Assembly: GCA_944385795.1 (NCBI GenBank)
Contig: CALWYP010000032.1
Location: 1-55,525 of the forward strand
Source: an uncultured Oscillospiraceae bacterium
Lineage (GTDB): Bacteria > Bacillota > Clostridia > Oscillospirales > Oscillospiraceae
DNA length: 55,525 nt
Direction of reading: 5' to 3'
The translations under genes were made by a program, and so were the position numbers. Below the pieces are notes generated by a model. It did not search any database. It worked only from the letters and a program-made list of their open reading frames with translations, and was not told where the DNA came from. Of this stretch, positions 24,786 through 35,977 are shown one piece after another; position 1 is the stretch's first letter; the number at the start of each line of letters is the position of its first letter.

Positions 24786-24818
24786 AAAAGCCCGCGCCCT
24801 CGAACAGGGGGCGCGGGC
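24786..24818 (-). terminator. Minus-strand terminator-like hairpin in the 24.4-25.0 kb intergenic region
   Basis: Arms GCCCGCGCCC (24790-24799) and GGGCGCGGGC (24809-24818), followed on the minus strand by TTTT. No gene reads toward it on that strand, so it may block spurious transcription into operon B. The rest of 24421-25000 is AT-rich and holds only the promoters, palindromes and repeats listed. Confidence 0.5.
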
Positions 24819-24897
24819 CGGAACTCGCGCTTACATATAATGTAGGAGGAGGGCGCGAAGGGCGGGGACGGCGGGCCGGGCGGTCGCGCCGCCTACC

Positions 24898-24930
24898 AGT
24901 TTGTCCCCGATTGCTGCAAGTTTGTCCCCG
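24898..24930 (+). repeat. Two direct repeats AGTTTGTCCCCG upstream of the STAS-led locus
   Basis: Identical 12-mers at 24898-24909 and 24919-24930, start-to-start 21 bp (two helical turns), ending 12 bp before the candidate -35. This is the classic layout for a regulator binding in tandem on one DNA face. Confidence 0.55.
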
Positions 24931-24942
24931 CGCGCTTGTGCA

Positions 24943-24971
24943 TTGCGCGTGGACATTGTATTCTATATAGT
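24943..24971 (+). promoter_or_regulatory. Candidate promoter of the STAS/MATE/NHLM locus
   Basis: -35 TTGCGC (24943-24948), 17 bp, -10 TATAGT (24966-24971), 41 bp before the STAS start codon. Imperfect hexamers plus the tandem repeats just upstream suggest regulation. Confidence 0.5.
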
Positions 24972-25012
24972 GAAAAACTGTCGGGCGAAACAGCCCGTTT
25001 GGAGGCAGCCTT

Positions 25013-25309
25013 ATGACTATAGACAAGAACCTCTCCGGAAGCGCCCTCACCATCGCCCTCACGGGCCGCCTGGACACGGCGACCGCGCCCCAGCTCGAGA
25101 GCGAGCTCAAGCGCTCCGTGGCGGGCGTGACGGAGCTCTGCTTCGACTTTTCCGGGCTCGAGTACATATCCTCCGCCGGGCTGCGCGTGCTGCTGAGCGC
25201 GCAGAAGGTCATGAACCGCCAGGGCGCCATGGTCATACGCAATGTGAACGAGGTGGTTTCGGAGGTCTTCGAGGTCACCGGGTTTTCGGACATCCTGACC
25301 ATTGAGTGA
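25013..25309 (+). CDS. STAS-domain anti-anti-sigma factor-like protein (SpoIIAA/RsbV type)
   Basis: A 98-residue single STAS domain. In partner switching such proteins bind an RsbW/SpoIIAB-type ATPase when unphosphorylated and are switched off by phosphorylation of a conserved serine. That serine is seen here in FSGLEYISSAGLRVLLSA (the SSAG motif). N-terminal LTGRLDTATAPQLESEL is also typical. SD GGAGG (25001-25005) precedes the ATG. It is the first gene of the locus and overlaps the MATE fusion gene. The same run also encodes a cognate-looking phosphatase (28092) and two RsbW-like domains (in 25302 and 28092), but no sigma factor. Confidence 0.92.
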   Translation: MTIDKNLSGSALTIALTGRLDTATAPQLESELKRSVAGVTELCFDFSGLEYISSAGLRVLLSAQKVMNRQGAMVIRNVNEVVSEVFEVTGFSDILTIE

Positions 25310-27086
25310 GGCGGGCTCCGGCGGCCTGAGGCGCAACGGCTTTTTCCTCAGCCGCGTCTACGGGAAATACCTCGCCGCGAGTGTGCTGAGCATGCTGGCG
25401 ACGAGCGTGTCCGGCATGATAGACACCGTGCTCTCCGGCCGGTTCCTGGGCGAGGACGGCCTCGCGGCCATGTCGCTCACGGGCAGCGTGGGCCTCGTCT
25501 ACTTCACCGTGGGCGCGGTCATAGGGATGGGCGGCTCCATCGCCGGCAACCTCGCCATAGGCCGCGCGGACTACAAGCGCTACCGCGAGCTCTTCACGCT
25601 GACCACGCTGGCCATGGCCGCGGCGGCCGCGCTCATGACGGCGCTCGGCCTAATCTTCCTCGACGGGCTCGCCGCCGCGCTCGGCGGCGAGGGCAGGGCG
25701 GGGGAATACGCGCGGGAATACCTATATTGGTACATCCTCGGCGGGGCCTGCACGCTGTTTATCTATGTGCCTATAAATTTCTGCAAGATGGACGGCCTGC
25801 CGCGCGCGGCGAGCTTCCTCTTCGTCCTCTCCAGCGGGCTGAACGTGGCCTTCACCTGGCTGTTCATGAGCCCGGCCTGCGGCCTCGGCATCGCCGGGGC
25901 GGCCATAGGCACGCAGCTGAGCATGGGCCTCTCTGTGCTTGTTGGCGCGCTCATACTTGCAAAGCGCGCCAAAAACACCCGCTTTACCTCCCTGCGCGGG
26001 GTGAAAATATGGCGCTCGCTGGGCGAAATCCTGCTCTGCGGCAGCCCCAACGGCTGCAACAACCTCTTCAACGCGCTCAAGATAATGCTAATGAACGGCG
26101 TCATACTCGGCCTCGGCCAACAGGCATACCTTGCGAGCTTCTCGCTTGTAAAGAGCGTGGGCGACCTGCTCACAGGCGTTGTCAACGGCGTCGCCGGCGC
26201 GCTCATGCCCATTGTGGGCGTCTACTTCGGCGAGCGCGACTGGGGCAGCATACACGGCGTGTGCCGCCGCGCGGCGCGCATGGGCGGCGCCATAACCGCC
26301 GCCTTCGCCATCGCCGCGGCGCTGCTGTCCGGGGCGCTGTGCGGGCTTTTCAACATCACGGACCCCGCGGCGGCCGCGGCGGCGCGGCGCGGGCTCGCCT
26401 GCCTCGCGGCGAGCTTTGTCTTCGGCTTCGTGAACCTCATGTGCTCCGGCTACTTCAACACAGTGCGCCGCCCAATGCTCTCGAACCTCATCCTCGGCCT
26501 GAGGACGCTGGCCTGCCTGGCGCCCTGCGCGGCGCTCCTGGGCCGCGCGCTCGGGATCGGCGGCGTGTGGCTCGCGCTCATCGCGGCGGACGCGCTGACC
26601 ACGCTCATAATCCTCGCCGCGGCCGCGATCATCAGGCGCGGCAACCCGGGCCTGGACTCGCTTCTGCTCGACAGGGGCCTCCTGCCCGAGCGGGAGATCA
26701 GCTTTTCCGTGGAGAACACGGTGGACGCCGTGGTCTTCGCCTCGGAGAAGATCTCCGGCTTCTGCGAGGACGCCGGGCTCGGCGCGCGGCGCGCCATGCG
26801 CGTTTCCCTCGCGCTCGAGGAGCTGCTGGGCGTTATCCTGCAGCGCTGCCTGGGCGGCGGGAAGCGCAGCTATGTGGACATACGCATCTTCACCGCCGGG
26901 GGCGGCGTGTACCTGCGCTTCCGCTGGGCCGGGCGCATTTTCGACCCGCTGCGCTGGTACGAGGACAACAAGTCCGACCCCGAAATGGCCGAGAGCACGC
27001 TGGGCGTCAAGCTCGTCGCCGCCCAGGCGGAGGAGATAAGTTTCCGCGAGACCTTCGGCACTAACAACCTGCTGGTGCGCTTCTAA
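25302..27086 (+). CDS. MATE-family transporter fused to an RsbW-like ATPase domain
   Basis: A 594-residue protein starting at TTG 25302, overlapping the STAS stop by 8 bp (translational coupling; no good SD of its own). Residues about 15-450 form a MATE/MOP-type multidrug exporter with about twelve helices (SGMIDTVLSGRFLGEDGLAA; TDPAAAAAARRGL). Residues 466-594 resemble the HATPase_c_2 domain of anti-sigma kinases: LALEELLGVILQRC at the N-box position, WAGRIFDPL at G1 and STLGVKLVAAQAEEISF at G2. The N-box Asn is Gly/Val and the G1 Asp is Ala, so kinase activity may be lost while binding is retained. A transporter joined to a partner-switch domain next to its STAS partner is unusual. Confidence 0.85.
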   Translation: MSEAGSGGLRRNGFFLSRVYGKYLAASVLSMLATSVSGMIDTVLSGRFLGEDGLAAMSLTGSVGLVYFTVGAVIGMGGSIAGNLAIGRADYKRYRELFTLTTLAMAAAAALMTALGLIFLDGLAAALGGEGRAGEYAREYLYWYILGGACTLFIYVPINFCKMDGLPRAASFLFVLSSGLNVAFTWLFMSPACGLGIAGAAIGTQLSMGLSVLVGALILAKRAKNTRFTSLRGVKIWRSLGEILLCGSPNGCNNLFNALKIMLMNGVILGLGQQAYLASFSLVKSVGDLLTGVVNGVAGALMPIVGVYFGERDWGSIHGVCRRAARMGGAITAAFAIAAALLSGALCGLFNITDPAAAAAARRGLACLAASFVFGFVNLMCSGYFNTVRRPMLSNLILGLRTLACLAPCAALLGRALGIGGVWLALIAADALTTLIILAAAAIIRRGNPGLDSLLLDRGLLPEREISFSVENTVDAVVFASEKISGFCEDAGLGARRAMRVSLALEELLGVILQRCLGGGKRSYVDIRIFTAGGGVYLRFRWAGRIFDPLRWYEDNKSDPEMAESTLGVKLVAAQAEEISFRETFGTNNLLVRF

Positions 27087-27098
27087 AGGGGCGAAGCT

Positions 27099-28082
27099 AT
27101 GGTATTCACAAACCGCAAAACGGGCGAGAGCGTCCCCGTCGTGTTCCGGCCCTTCGCGCCGGGCGACGAGGAGGGCTTCCGCGCCTGCATAGAGGCCTAC
27201 TACGGCGCTGGCTACCCCTATCCCGAGTACTTCGAGCCCGGCTTCCTCGCCGGCAAGTGCGCCGCCGGGGAGATGCTTGTGCTCTGCGGCGCGCGCCCCG
27301 ACACCGGCGAGATCGTCAACACCTGCGCAATACGCCTCGACGGGGAGTTCCCCGGCACGGGGCTCATGCTGCTGCGCGGGGTGAAGCCGGGCTACCAGGG
27401 CCTGGGCATAGGCCGAGAGCAGGAGAGGGTGCAGCTCGAGTACGCGAAAACGCTCCGCGCCGCCTCGCTCTACGCCGACGTCATGACCCAGGACTGCGTC
27501 AGCCAGCACGGCCTGGAGAAGAACGGCTTCGCGCTCACCGGCCTGCGCCCCGGGCTCTACGACGCGGCAGTGATGCTGCCCGGCTTTGAGTGGCGGCCCG
27601 GCGCGAGGCTCAGCCAGGCGGTCATGTGCCGCCGCTGGGCCCTCTCCGACGCCGGGGAGATCTTCTGCCCCGCGCGGCACAGGGCGGCGGCGGGGCGCGT
27701 CTACGCCGCGCTGGGCGCCACGGTGCGCTTCGCGGACTCCGTCCCCGGCGCCGTGCGCGCGGAGAGCGGGATAGATGAGGAATACGACCCGCGCCACCGC
27801 GGCCGCGTCCTCATCGTCCGCGCCGTGGGGGAGGATTTCCCCGGGCGGCTCGCCGCCCTGCCCGCGGACGACGCCGCGGCGGTCTGCTATTTGAACCTCA
27901 AGAGCCCCGGCGCGGAGCGGGCTTACTCCGCGCTCGCGGAGGCGGGCTTTTCCTTCGCGGGCTTCAAGCCGCTCGGCCCCGGCGAGGAGTACATGCTGCT
28001 CGCCCGCGCCGCGTGCGAATGGCGCGGCACGCTGCATTTGACGGAGGGCGGGCAGTGGCTCGCGGACTACATTGGATTGTGA
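27099..28082 (+). CDS. GNAT-family N-acetyltransferase
   Basis: A 327-residue protein. Residues about 10-165 form a GNAT domain with acetyl-CoA motif A LRGVKPGYQGLGIGREQERV and the following helix VQLEYAKTLRAASLYADV. The second half (about 180-327) is weakly similar to a second, degenerate GNAT-like fold (LNLKSPGAERAYSALAEAGF) without a clear motif A. Lies 12 bp after the MATE fusion and 9 bp before the phosphatase, so co-transcribed. Substrate unknown: a small molecule exported by the MATE protein, or the exported peptides, would both fit the context. Confidence 0.82.
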   Translation: MVFTNRKTGESVPVVFRPFAPGDEEGFRACIEAYYGAGYPYPEYFEPGFLAGKCAAGEMLVLCGARPDTGEIVNTCAIRLDGEFPGTGLMLLRGVKPGYQGLGIGREQERVQLEYAKTLRAASLYADVMTQDCVSQHGLEKNGFALTGLRPGLYDAAVMLPGFEWRPGARLSQAVMCRRWALSDAGEIFCPARHRAAAGRVYAALGATVRFADSVPGAVRAESGIDEEYDPRHRGRVLIVRAVGEDFPGRLAALPADDAAAVCYLNLKSPGAERAYSALAEAGFSFAGFKPLGPGEEYMLLARAACEWRGTLHLTEGGQWLADYIGL

Positions 28083-28091
28083 GGCCAAGGC

Positions 28092-30767
<2,676 letters not shown>

Positions 30768-30779
30768 GGAGGTAAGGCA

Positions 30780-31244
30780 ATGGCTGAGGGAAGCGGGCTT
30801 TTCCGCGAAAAGAGCATGGGGCGCATAAGCTCGCCCGAGCAGCTGGACGACTATATGCGCGTCGCCAACCCCGGCGTGTGGACGCTTTTGGCGGCCGTTA
30901 TTGTGCTGCTGGCAGGCGTTTGCGTTTGGGGCGTGTTCGGCCGGCTGGACACCGTTGTGGACGCCGCCGTCGTCTCCGACGGCGAGCGGGCCTGTTGCGT
31001 CGTGCCGGCGGAGTACATGGACGGCGCGGCCGAGGGCATGGAGGTGGAGGCGCAGGGAGAGCGCTTCACCGTCGCGTACATAGAGAGCGGCGGGGGCGTC
31101 AGCTCCGAGGCCGCGTCTATCGCCGGCGTGGGCGAGGGGGAGCCCTACGCCCTGGCCGCGCTCTCCGGCGCGCCCCCCGCCGGGGTGTACGCCGCGAAGC
31201 TCGTCGTCGAGAGCGTCGCGCCCATGAGCTTCGTGCTCAACTAG
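30780..31244 (+). CDS. Miniature HlyD-like protein of an NHLM peptide-export system
   Basis: A 154-residue single-pass membrane protein. The N-terminus FREKSMGRISSPEQLDDYMRVANPG followed by a TM helix (about 38-58) and GVFGRLDTVVDA matches the start of NHLM-system HlyD/secretion proteins (the LSSPEQLDxLM motif). Those are usually about 400 residues with a coiled coil and lipoyl/barrel domains. Here only a short beta-rich tail remains and it ends in AAKLVVESVAPMSFVLN. Context is the two NHLM-type ABC genes directly downstream. I infer an adaptor subunit of a Gram-positive exporter that needs no long periplasmic bridge. Confidence 0.78.
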   Translation: MAEGSGLFREKSMGRISSPEQLDDYMRVANPGVWTLLAAVIVLLAGVCVWGVFGRLDTVVDAAVVSDGERACCVVPAEYMDGAAEGMEVEAQGERFTVAYIESGGGVSSEAASIAGVGEGEPYALAALSGAPPAGVYAAKLVVESVAPMSFVLN

Positions 31245-31247
31245 GCC

Positions 31248-33425
31248 ATGGCTGAGCGCGTTCCAAGCCCCGTCCGGCACGGGAGGGCAAAGGTGCCGGT
31301 GGTGATGCAGATGGAGGCCCCGGAGTGCGGCGCCGCCTGCCTCGCCATGATACTCGCATACTACGGCAAATGGGTGCCGCTCGAGCAGGTGCGCGCCGAC
31401 TGCGGCGTCTCCCGCGACGGCTCCAACGCGAAGAACATCCTGCGCGCGGCGCGCAGCTACGGCCTCGAGGCCTCCGGCTGGCGCTACGAGCCGGAGGCGC
31501 TGCTCGAGGAGGGGAGCTTCCCGTGCATCGTACACTGGAACTTCAACCACTTCATCGTCCTCACCGGCTTCAAGGGCGGCCGCGTCTATGTGAACGACCC
31601 CGCCCGCGGCGGCTGCGCCATGAGCTTCGAGGAGTTCGACCGCGGCTTCACCGGGATCTGCCTCGCCTTTGAGCCCACGGAGGCCTTCGTCCCCGGCGGC
31701 AAGCCCAAGAGCGTCTTCGCCTACGCCGCCGCGAGGCTGCGCGGCGCGGGCGCGGCCGTGGCCTTCGTCACGCTGACGACGGTCATATCCGCCCTCATCG
31801 GCATAATCAACCCCGCGTTCTCGCGCGTTTTCCTCGACCGGCTGCTGACGGGGGTGAACCCGGGCTGGCTCACGCCCTTCATCCTCGGCCTCGCGGCGCT
31901 CGGCGTGGTGCAGATAGCCGTCGCCTGGGTGCAGGCCGTCTACTCGCTCAAGATAAACGGCAAGCTCGCCGCCCTGGGCAGCACGGAGTTCATGTGGAAG
32001 GTGCTGCGCCTGCCCATGGAGTTCTTCGCCCAGCGCGTCGCCGGCGATATACAGAGCCGGAAGGACACCAACGCCGGCATCGCCAACACCATCGTCAACA
32101 CCCTCGCGCCGCTCGCGCTCAACATGGCGATGATGGCCTTCTACCTCGCCGTCATGCTGCGCTACAGCCCCATGCTCACGCTCGTAGGCGTAACGGGCAT
32201 AGCCGTCAACCTCATCGTCTCGCGCGTCATCTCCAAAAAGCGCATAGACATAGCGAGATTGCAGACGCGCGACGCCGGCAGGCTCGCCGGGGCCACCGTC
32301 TCCGGCATAGAGATGATAGAGACGATAAAGTCCGCCGGCGCGGAGGACGGCTGGTTTGAGCGCTGGGCCGGCTATCAGGCGGGCGTCAATACGCAGCAGG
32401 CGCGCTTCGCCAGGCTCAACCACTATCTCGGCCTCGTCCCCAGGATAGCCGCCTCCGCGGCCAATACCGCCGTGCTCATGCTCGGCGTCTGGCTCACGGT
32501 GCAAGGCGAGTTCACCGCGGGCATGATAATGGCCTTCCAGGGCTTCCTCGCCTCCTTCACGGCCCCGGCCGCGCAGCTCATCACCTCGGGCCAGACCATA
32601 CAGGAGATGCGCACGCAGATGGAGCAGGTGGAGGACGTGCTCAGCTACCGCACGGACCCGAACTGGCGCGACGACCCCGTCGCGGAGGGCGGCGGGTACG
32701 ACAAGCTCTCCGGCGCGGTGGAGCTGCGGCACGTCACCTTCGGCTACTCCCGCCTCGCCGAGCCGCTTATAGAGGACTTCAGCCTCAGCCTCAAGCCCGG
32801 CAGCCGCGTGGCCCTCGTCGGCGAGAGCGGCTGCGGCAAGAGCACCATAGCCAAGCTCGTGAGCGGGCTGTACGAGCCCTGGAGCGGCGAGATACTTTTC
32901 GACGGCAAGCCCATAAAGGAGATAGACCGCAGCGTCTTCACTGGCTCCCTCGCCGTGGTCGACCAGGACATAATCCTCTTTGAGGACAGCGTCTCCGCCA
33001 ACATCAAGATGTGGGACAGCTCGATAGAGGACTTCGAGGTCATCCTCGCGGCGCGGGACGCCGAGATACACGAGACGATCATGCAGCGCGACGGCGGCTA
33101 CAACGCCCGCGTCGCCGAGGGCGGCCGCGGCTTCTCCGGCGGCGAGCGGCAGCGCCTAGAGATAGCGCGCGTGCTGGCGCAGGACCCCACGATAGTGATA
33201 CTCGACGAGGCCACCAGCGCCCTGGACGCGCGCACGGAATACAACGTCGTGCGGCATATACGCGAGCGCGGCGTCACCTGCATCGTCGTGGCCCACCGCC
33301 TGTCCACCATACGCGACTGCGACGAGATAATAGTCCTCGACCACGGCCGCGTCGCCGAGCGCGGCACGCACGAGGAGCTCCACGCCAAGGGCGGGCTCTA
33401 CGCCGGGCTCGTCGCCAGCGAATAG
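31248..33425 (+). CDS. NHLM-type peptidase-containing ABC exporter (PCAT)
   Basis: A 725-residue PCAT. Residues 15-140 are a C39 leader peptidase with oxyanion Gln21, catalytic Cys27 in PECGAACLAMI, His in FNHFIVLTGF and Asp in VNDPARGG. Residues about 165-450 are the six-helix transporter domain. The ATPase (about 480-725) has Walker A GESGCGKST, signature FSGGERQRLEIAR, Walker B IVILDEATSALD and H-loop VAHRLST. Such proteins cut leaders after a double glycine and export the core peptide. It starts 3 bp after the HlyD-like stop without a strong SD (coupled). Best matches the NHLM bacteriocin ABC1 family (peptidase/ATP-binding). Five GG-leader genes downstream are the obvious substrates. Confidence 0.94.
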   Translation: MAERVPSPVRHGRAKVPVVMQMEAPECGAACLAMILAYYGKWVPLEQVRADCGVSRDGSNAKNILRAARSYGLEASGWRYEPEALLEEGSFPCIVHWNFNHFIVLTGFKGGRVYVNDPARGGCAMSFEEFDRGFTGICLAFEPTEAFVPGGKPKSVFAYAAARLRGAGAAVAFVTLTTVISALIGIINPAFSRVFLDRLLTGVNPGWLTPFILGLAALGVVQIAVAWVQAVYSLKINGKLAALGSTEFMWKVLRLPMEFFAQRVAGDIQSRKDTNAGIANTIVNTLAPLALNMAMMAFYLAVMLRYSPMLTLVGVTGIAVNLIVSRVISKKRIDIARLQTRDAGRLAGATVSGIEMIETIKSAGAEDGWFERWAGYQAGVNTQQARFARLNHYLGLVPRIAASAANTAVLMLGVWLTVQGEFTAGMIMAFQGFLASFTAPAAQLITSGQTIQEMRTQMEQVEDVLSYRTDPNWRDDPVAEGGGYDKLSGAVELRHVTFGYSRLAEPLIEDFSLSLKPGSRVALVGESGCGKSTIAKLVSGLYEPWSGEILFDGKPIKEIDRSVFTGSLAVVDQDIILFEDSVSANIKMWDSSIEDFEVILAARDAEIHETIMQRDGGYNARVAEGGRGFSGGERQRLEIARVLAQDPTIVILDEATSALDARTEYNVVRHIRERGVTCIVVAHRLSTIRDCDEIIVLDHGRVAERGTHEELHAKGGLYAGLVASE

Positions 33426-33436
33426 GGGGTGAGCGC

Positions 33437-35629
33437 ATGGGTTGGTTTGACGAACAGATACGAAGCCGCAAGCTGAGCGACGACGAGGCCTTCGCCGGGG
33501 CCTTCGCCGACATCGCCGGGGCAGTGCTGGGCCCCAAGGCAGCGGCGGCCTTCCGGGACGAGCGCCGCGCCTCCCGCGACGCGATAGAGGAGATACTGCG
33601 CTTCTACCGCGTGGACTCCCGCCCGCTCCCGCCCGAGCTCAAGACAACGGAGGAGCAGCTCGAGTACCTCCTGCGCCCGCACGGGATAATGCGCCGCACG
33701 GTGAAGCTCAGAGCCGGCTGGCACAAGGACGCCGTCGGCGCCATGCTCGGCGTGCGCCGCTCCGACGGGGGCATAGTGGCCCTCGTGCCCGGCCCCTTCG
33801 GCGGCTACAGCTTCCTTGACCGCGAGAGCGGCAGGCGCGTGCGCGTGACGGACGCCACGGAAAAGCTCTTCGAGGAGGACGCCGCCGCCTTCTGCGTGCC
33901 CTTCCCGCTCAAGAAGCTCTCGCTGGGCGAGCTGGTCCGCTACATAATGCGCTGCCTCAGCGCGGGGGACTTCGTCCTCTTCGCGGCCGTGACGCTTGCG
34001 ATAACCCTCGTGGGCCTGCTCCCGGCCAAGCTCAACAACATAATCTTCTCCCAGATAGTCGTGAGCGGCGGCGCGCGCGTCATCATCGCCATGGGGGTCT
34101 TCCTCCTGTGCGTGAACGTGAGCTCGCTCATACTCCTCGTCGTGAAGAGTATGCTGCTCACGCGCGTGAACGCGAAGATGGACGCCGCCGTCAGCGCCGC
34201 GGCCATGATGCGCATAATCTCGCTGCCCGCGGACTTCTTCCGCGGCTTCGCCTCCGGCGAGCTCGCCGGGCGCGCGCAGAACATCAGCGCGCTCTGCGAC
34301 CAGCTGGTGAACGTCCTGCTCTCCACGGGCCTCACGGGCGTGTTTTCCCTCGTGTACATAGCGCAGATCTTCAACTACGCCCCCGCCCTGGCCGGCCCCG
34401 CGCTGGGCGTCATTGCGGCGACCGTGCTCTTTTCCGCCGTATCCGCCTGCGTGCAGATGCGCCTGAGCCGCCGCAGCATGGAGCTGGACGCCAAGGAGCG
34501 CGGCATGAGCTACGCGCTTATAGCCGGGGTGCAGAAGATAAAGCTCGCCGGGGCCGAGAAGCGCGCCTTCGCCCGCTGGGCGAAGCTCTTTGCCCGCGGC
34601 GCGGCCGTCACATATAACCCGCCGCTCTTCATAAAGCTCAACGGCGTCATCATGACAGCGATAAGCCTCGCGGGCACGATCATCATGTACTACGGCGCGG
34701 TCAAAAGCGGCGTCAGCGTCGCGGACTACTACGCCTTCACCGGGGCCTACGGCATGGTCTCCGGGGCCTTCTCCTCCCTCGCGGGCATAGCCCTCACGGC
34801 GGCGCAGTTCAAGCCCATATACGAGCTCGCGCGGCCCATACTAGAGACTGTCCCCGAGACGGGGGAGGGCCGCGAGATCGTGACGCGCCTCTCCGGCGCG
34901 GTGGAGCTCAGCCACGTCACCTTCCGATATACGGAGACGATGCCGCCCGTGCTCGACAACCTCTCGCTCAAGATCCGGCCCGGCCAGTATGTGGCCATAG
35001 TCGGGCCCACCGGCTGCGGGAAATCGACGCTGCTGCGCCTGCTCCTGGGCTTCGAGACGCCGCAGAAGGGCGCGGTGTACTACGACGGGCGCGACATTGC
35101 GCGCCTCGACCTCAAGAGCCTGCGCCGCAGGATGGGCGTGGTCATGCAGGACGGGAAGCTCTTCCGCGGCGACATCTATTCCAACATCGCCGCCGCGTCG
35201 CCGGGGCTGAGCATGGACGAGGCCTGGGAGGCCGCGGAGGCCGCCGGGCTCGCCGAGGATATCCGCCGTATGCCCATGGGCATGTTCACCATGCTCTCCG
35301 AGGGCGGGGGAGGCATTTCCGGCGGCCAGCGCCAGAGGCTTATGATAGCCCGGGCCGTGGCCGGCAAGCCGCGCATACTCATGTTCGACGAGGCCACCAG
35401 CGCCCTGGACAATATCACGCAGAAGCGCGTCAGCGAGGCGCTCGACGCCCTCAAGTGTACGCGCATAGTCATAGCCCACCGCCTCTCCACCATACGCCGC
35501 TGCGACCGCATACTCTACCTGGAGGGCGGACATATAGTCGAGGACGGCAGCTACGGCGAGCTCATGGCCCTGAAGGGCAGGTTCGCCGCCCTTGTGGAGC
35601 GGCAGCAACTCGCGCCGGACGCCGGATAA
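33437..35629 (+). CDS. NHLM-type ABC exporter, second subunit (no C39 peptidase)
   Basis: A 730-residue ABC protein starting at ATG 33437 (SD GGGGGTGAG). The N-terminal 150 residues, in place of a C39 domain, correspond to the soluble N-terminal region of NHLM ABC2 proteins (IEEILRFYRVDSRPLPPEL, LLRPHGIMRRTVKL ... GWHKDAVGAMLG). Next come a six-helix transmembrane domain (about 170-460) and the ATPase with Walker A GPTGCGKST, signature ISGGQRQRLMIAR, Walker B ILMFDEATSALD and H-loop IAHRLST. It probably forms a heterodimer with the peptidase-bearing subunit just upstream. It looks somewhat shorter than typical NHLM ABC2 proteins. The longer frame back to 33011 is antiphase to the previous gene. 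Confidence 0.93.
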   Translation: MGWFDEQIRSRKLSDDEAFAGAFADIAGAVLGPKAAAAFRDERRASRDAIEEILRFYRVDSRPLPPELKTTEEQLEYLLRPHGIMRRTVKLRAGWHKDAVGAMLGVRRSDGGIVALVPGPFGGYSFLDRESGRRVRVTDATEKLFEEDAAAFCVPFPLKKLSLGELVRYIMRCLSAGDFVLFAAVTLAITLVGLLPAKLNNIIFSQIVVSGGARVIIAMGVFLLCVNVSSLILLVVKSMLLTRVNAKMDAAVSAAAMMRIISLPADFFRGFASGELAGRAQNISALCDQLVNVLLSTGLTGVFSLVYIAQIFNYAPALAGPALGVIAATVLFSAVSACVQMRLSRRSMELDAKERGMSYALIAGVQKIKLAGAEKRAFARWAKLFARGAAVTYNPPLFIKLNGVIMTAISLAGTIIMYYGAVKSGVSVADYYAFTGAYGMVSGAFSSLAGIALTAAQFKPIYELARPILETVPETGEGREIVTRLSGAVELSHVTFRYTETMPPVLDNLSLKIRPGQYVAIVGPTGCGKSTLLRLLLGFETPQKGAVYYDGRDIARLDLKSLRRRMGVVMQDGKLFRGDIYSNIAAASPGLSMDEAWEAAEAAGLAEDIRRMPMGMFTMLSEGGGGISGGQRQRLMIARAVAGKPRILMFDEATSALDNITQKRVSEALDALKCTRIVIAHRLSTIRRCDRILYLEGGHIVEDGSYGELMALKGRFAALVERQQLAPDAG

Positions 35630-35641
35630 GGAGGTAACAGT

Positions 35642-35956
35642 ATGGACGACAGGAAAAAACCCGCCCCGGAGGACGACGAGGCCCTGGCCTCCGTCACCGG
35701 CGGCGCGGGCAAGCGCGGCGGCGGGCACATACTCTGCCCCTACTGCGCGTGCGAGCTTGTGAGCCTCCAGGGCATACGCGCGCACTACGGCGTGGAGTAT
35801 TTCTGCCCGGGCTGCGGCGAACGCTTCGCGGGCTACAACGACCAGATGGTGCGCAAGCAGATAGAGTACGCCCGCCGCCTTGTGCACACGCTGGGCGCAA
35901 GCGCGGCCAAGGAGCAGCTCAAGGAGAGCAAAAACGGAGTAAAGGACCTGCTCTGA
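35642..35956 (+). CDS. GG-leader zinc-ribbon protein 1 (candidate exporter substrate)
   Basis: A 104-residue protein 12 bp after the exporter gene, with SD GGAGG. The first 21 residues end in EDDEALASVTGG, a short form of the double-glycine leader. Then comes a basic glycine linker and a four-Cys ribbon, CPYC...CPGC (about residues 32-35 and 53-56, 17 residues between the pairs), followed by a roughly 45-residue helical tail rich in Arg/Lys. It differs from the next four genes in its leader (no LSEAEL stretch) and in the helical tail. It could be a cargo, a leader-recognition helper, or an ancestral member of the family. No modifying enzyme is nearby. Confidence 0.75.
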   Translation: MDDRKKPAPEDDEALASVTGGAGKRGGGHILCPYCACELVSLQGIRAHYGVEYFCPGCGERFAGYNDQMVRKQIEYARRLVHTLGASAAKEQLKESKNGVKDLL

Positions 35957-35977
35957 GCAGGAAAAGGAGGAACAGCC

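Noticed and set aside
33011..33436. N-terminal extension of the second ABC exporter
   Set aside because: Arg-rich overlap with the previous gene; ATG 33437 has an SD and begins a plausible domain.
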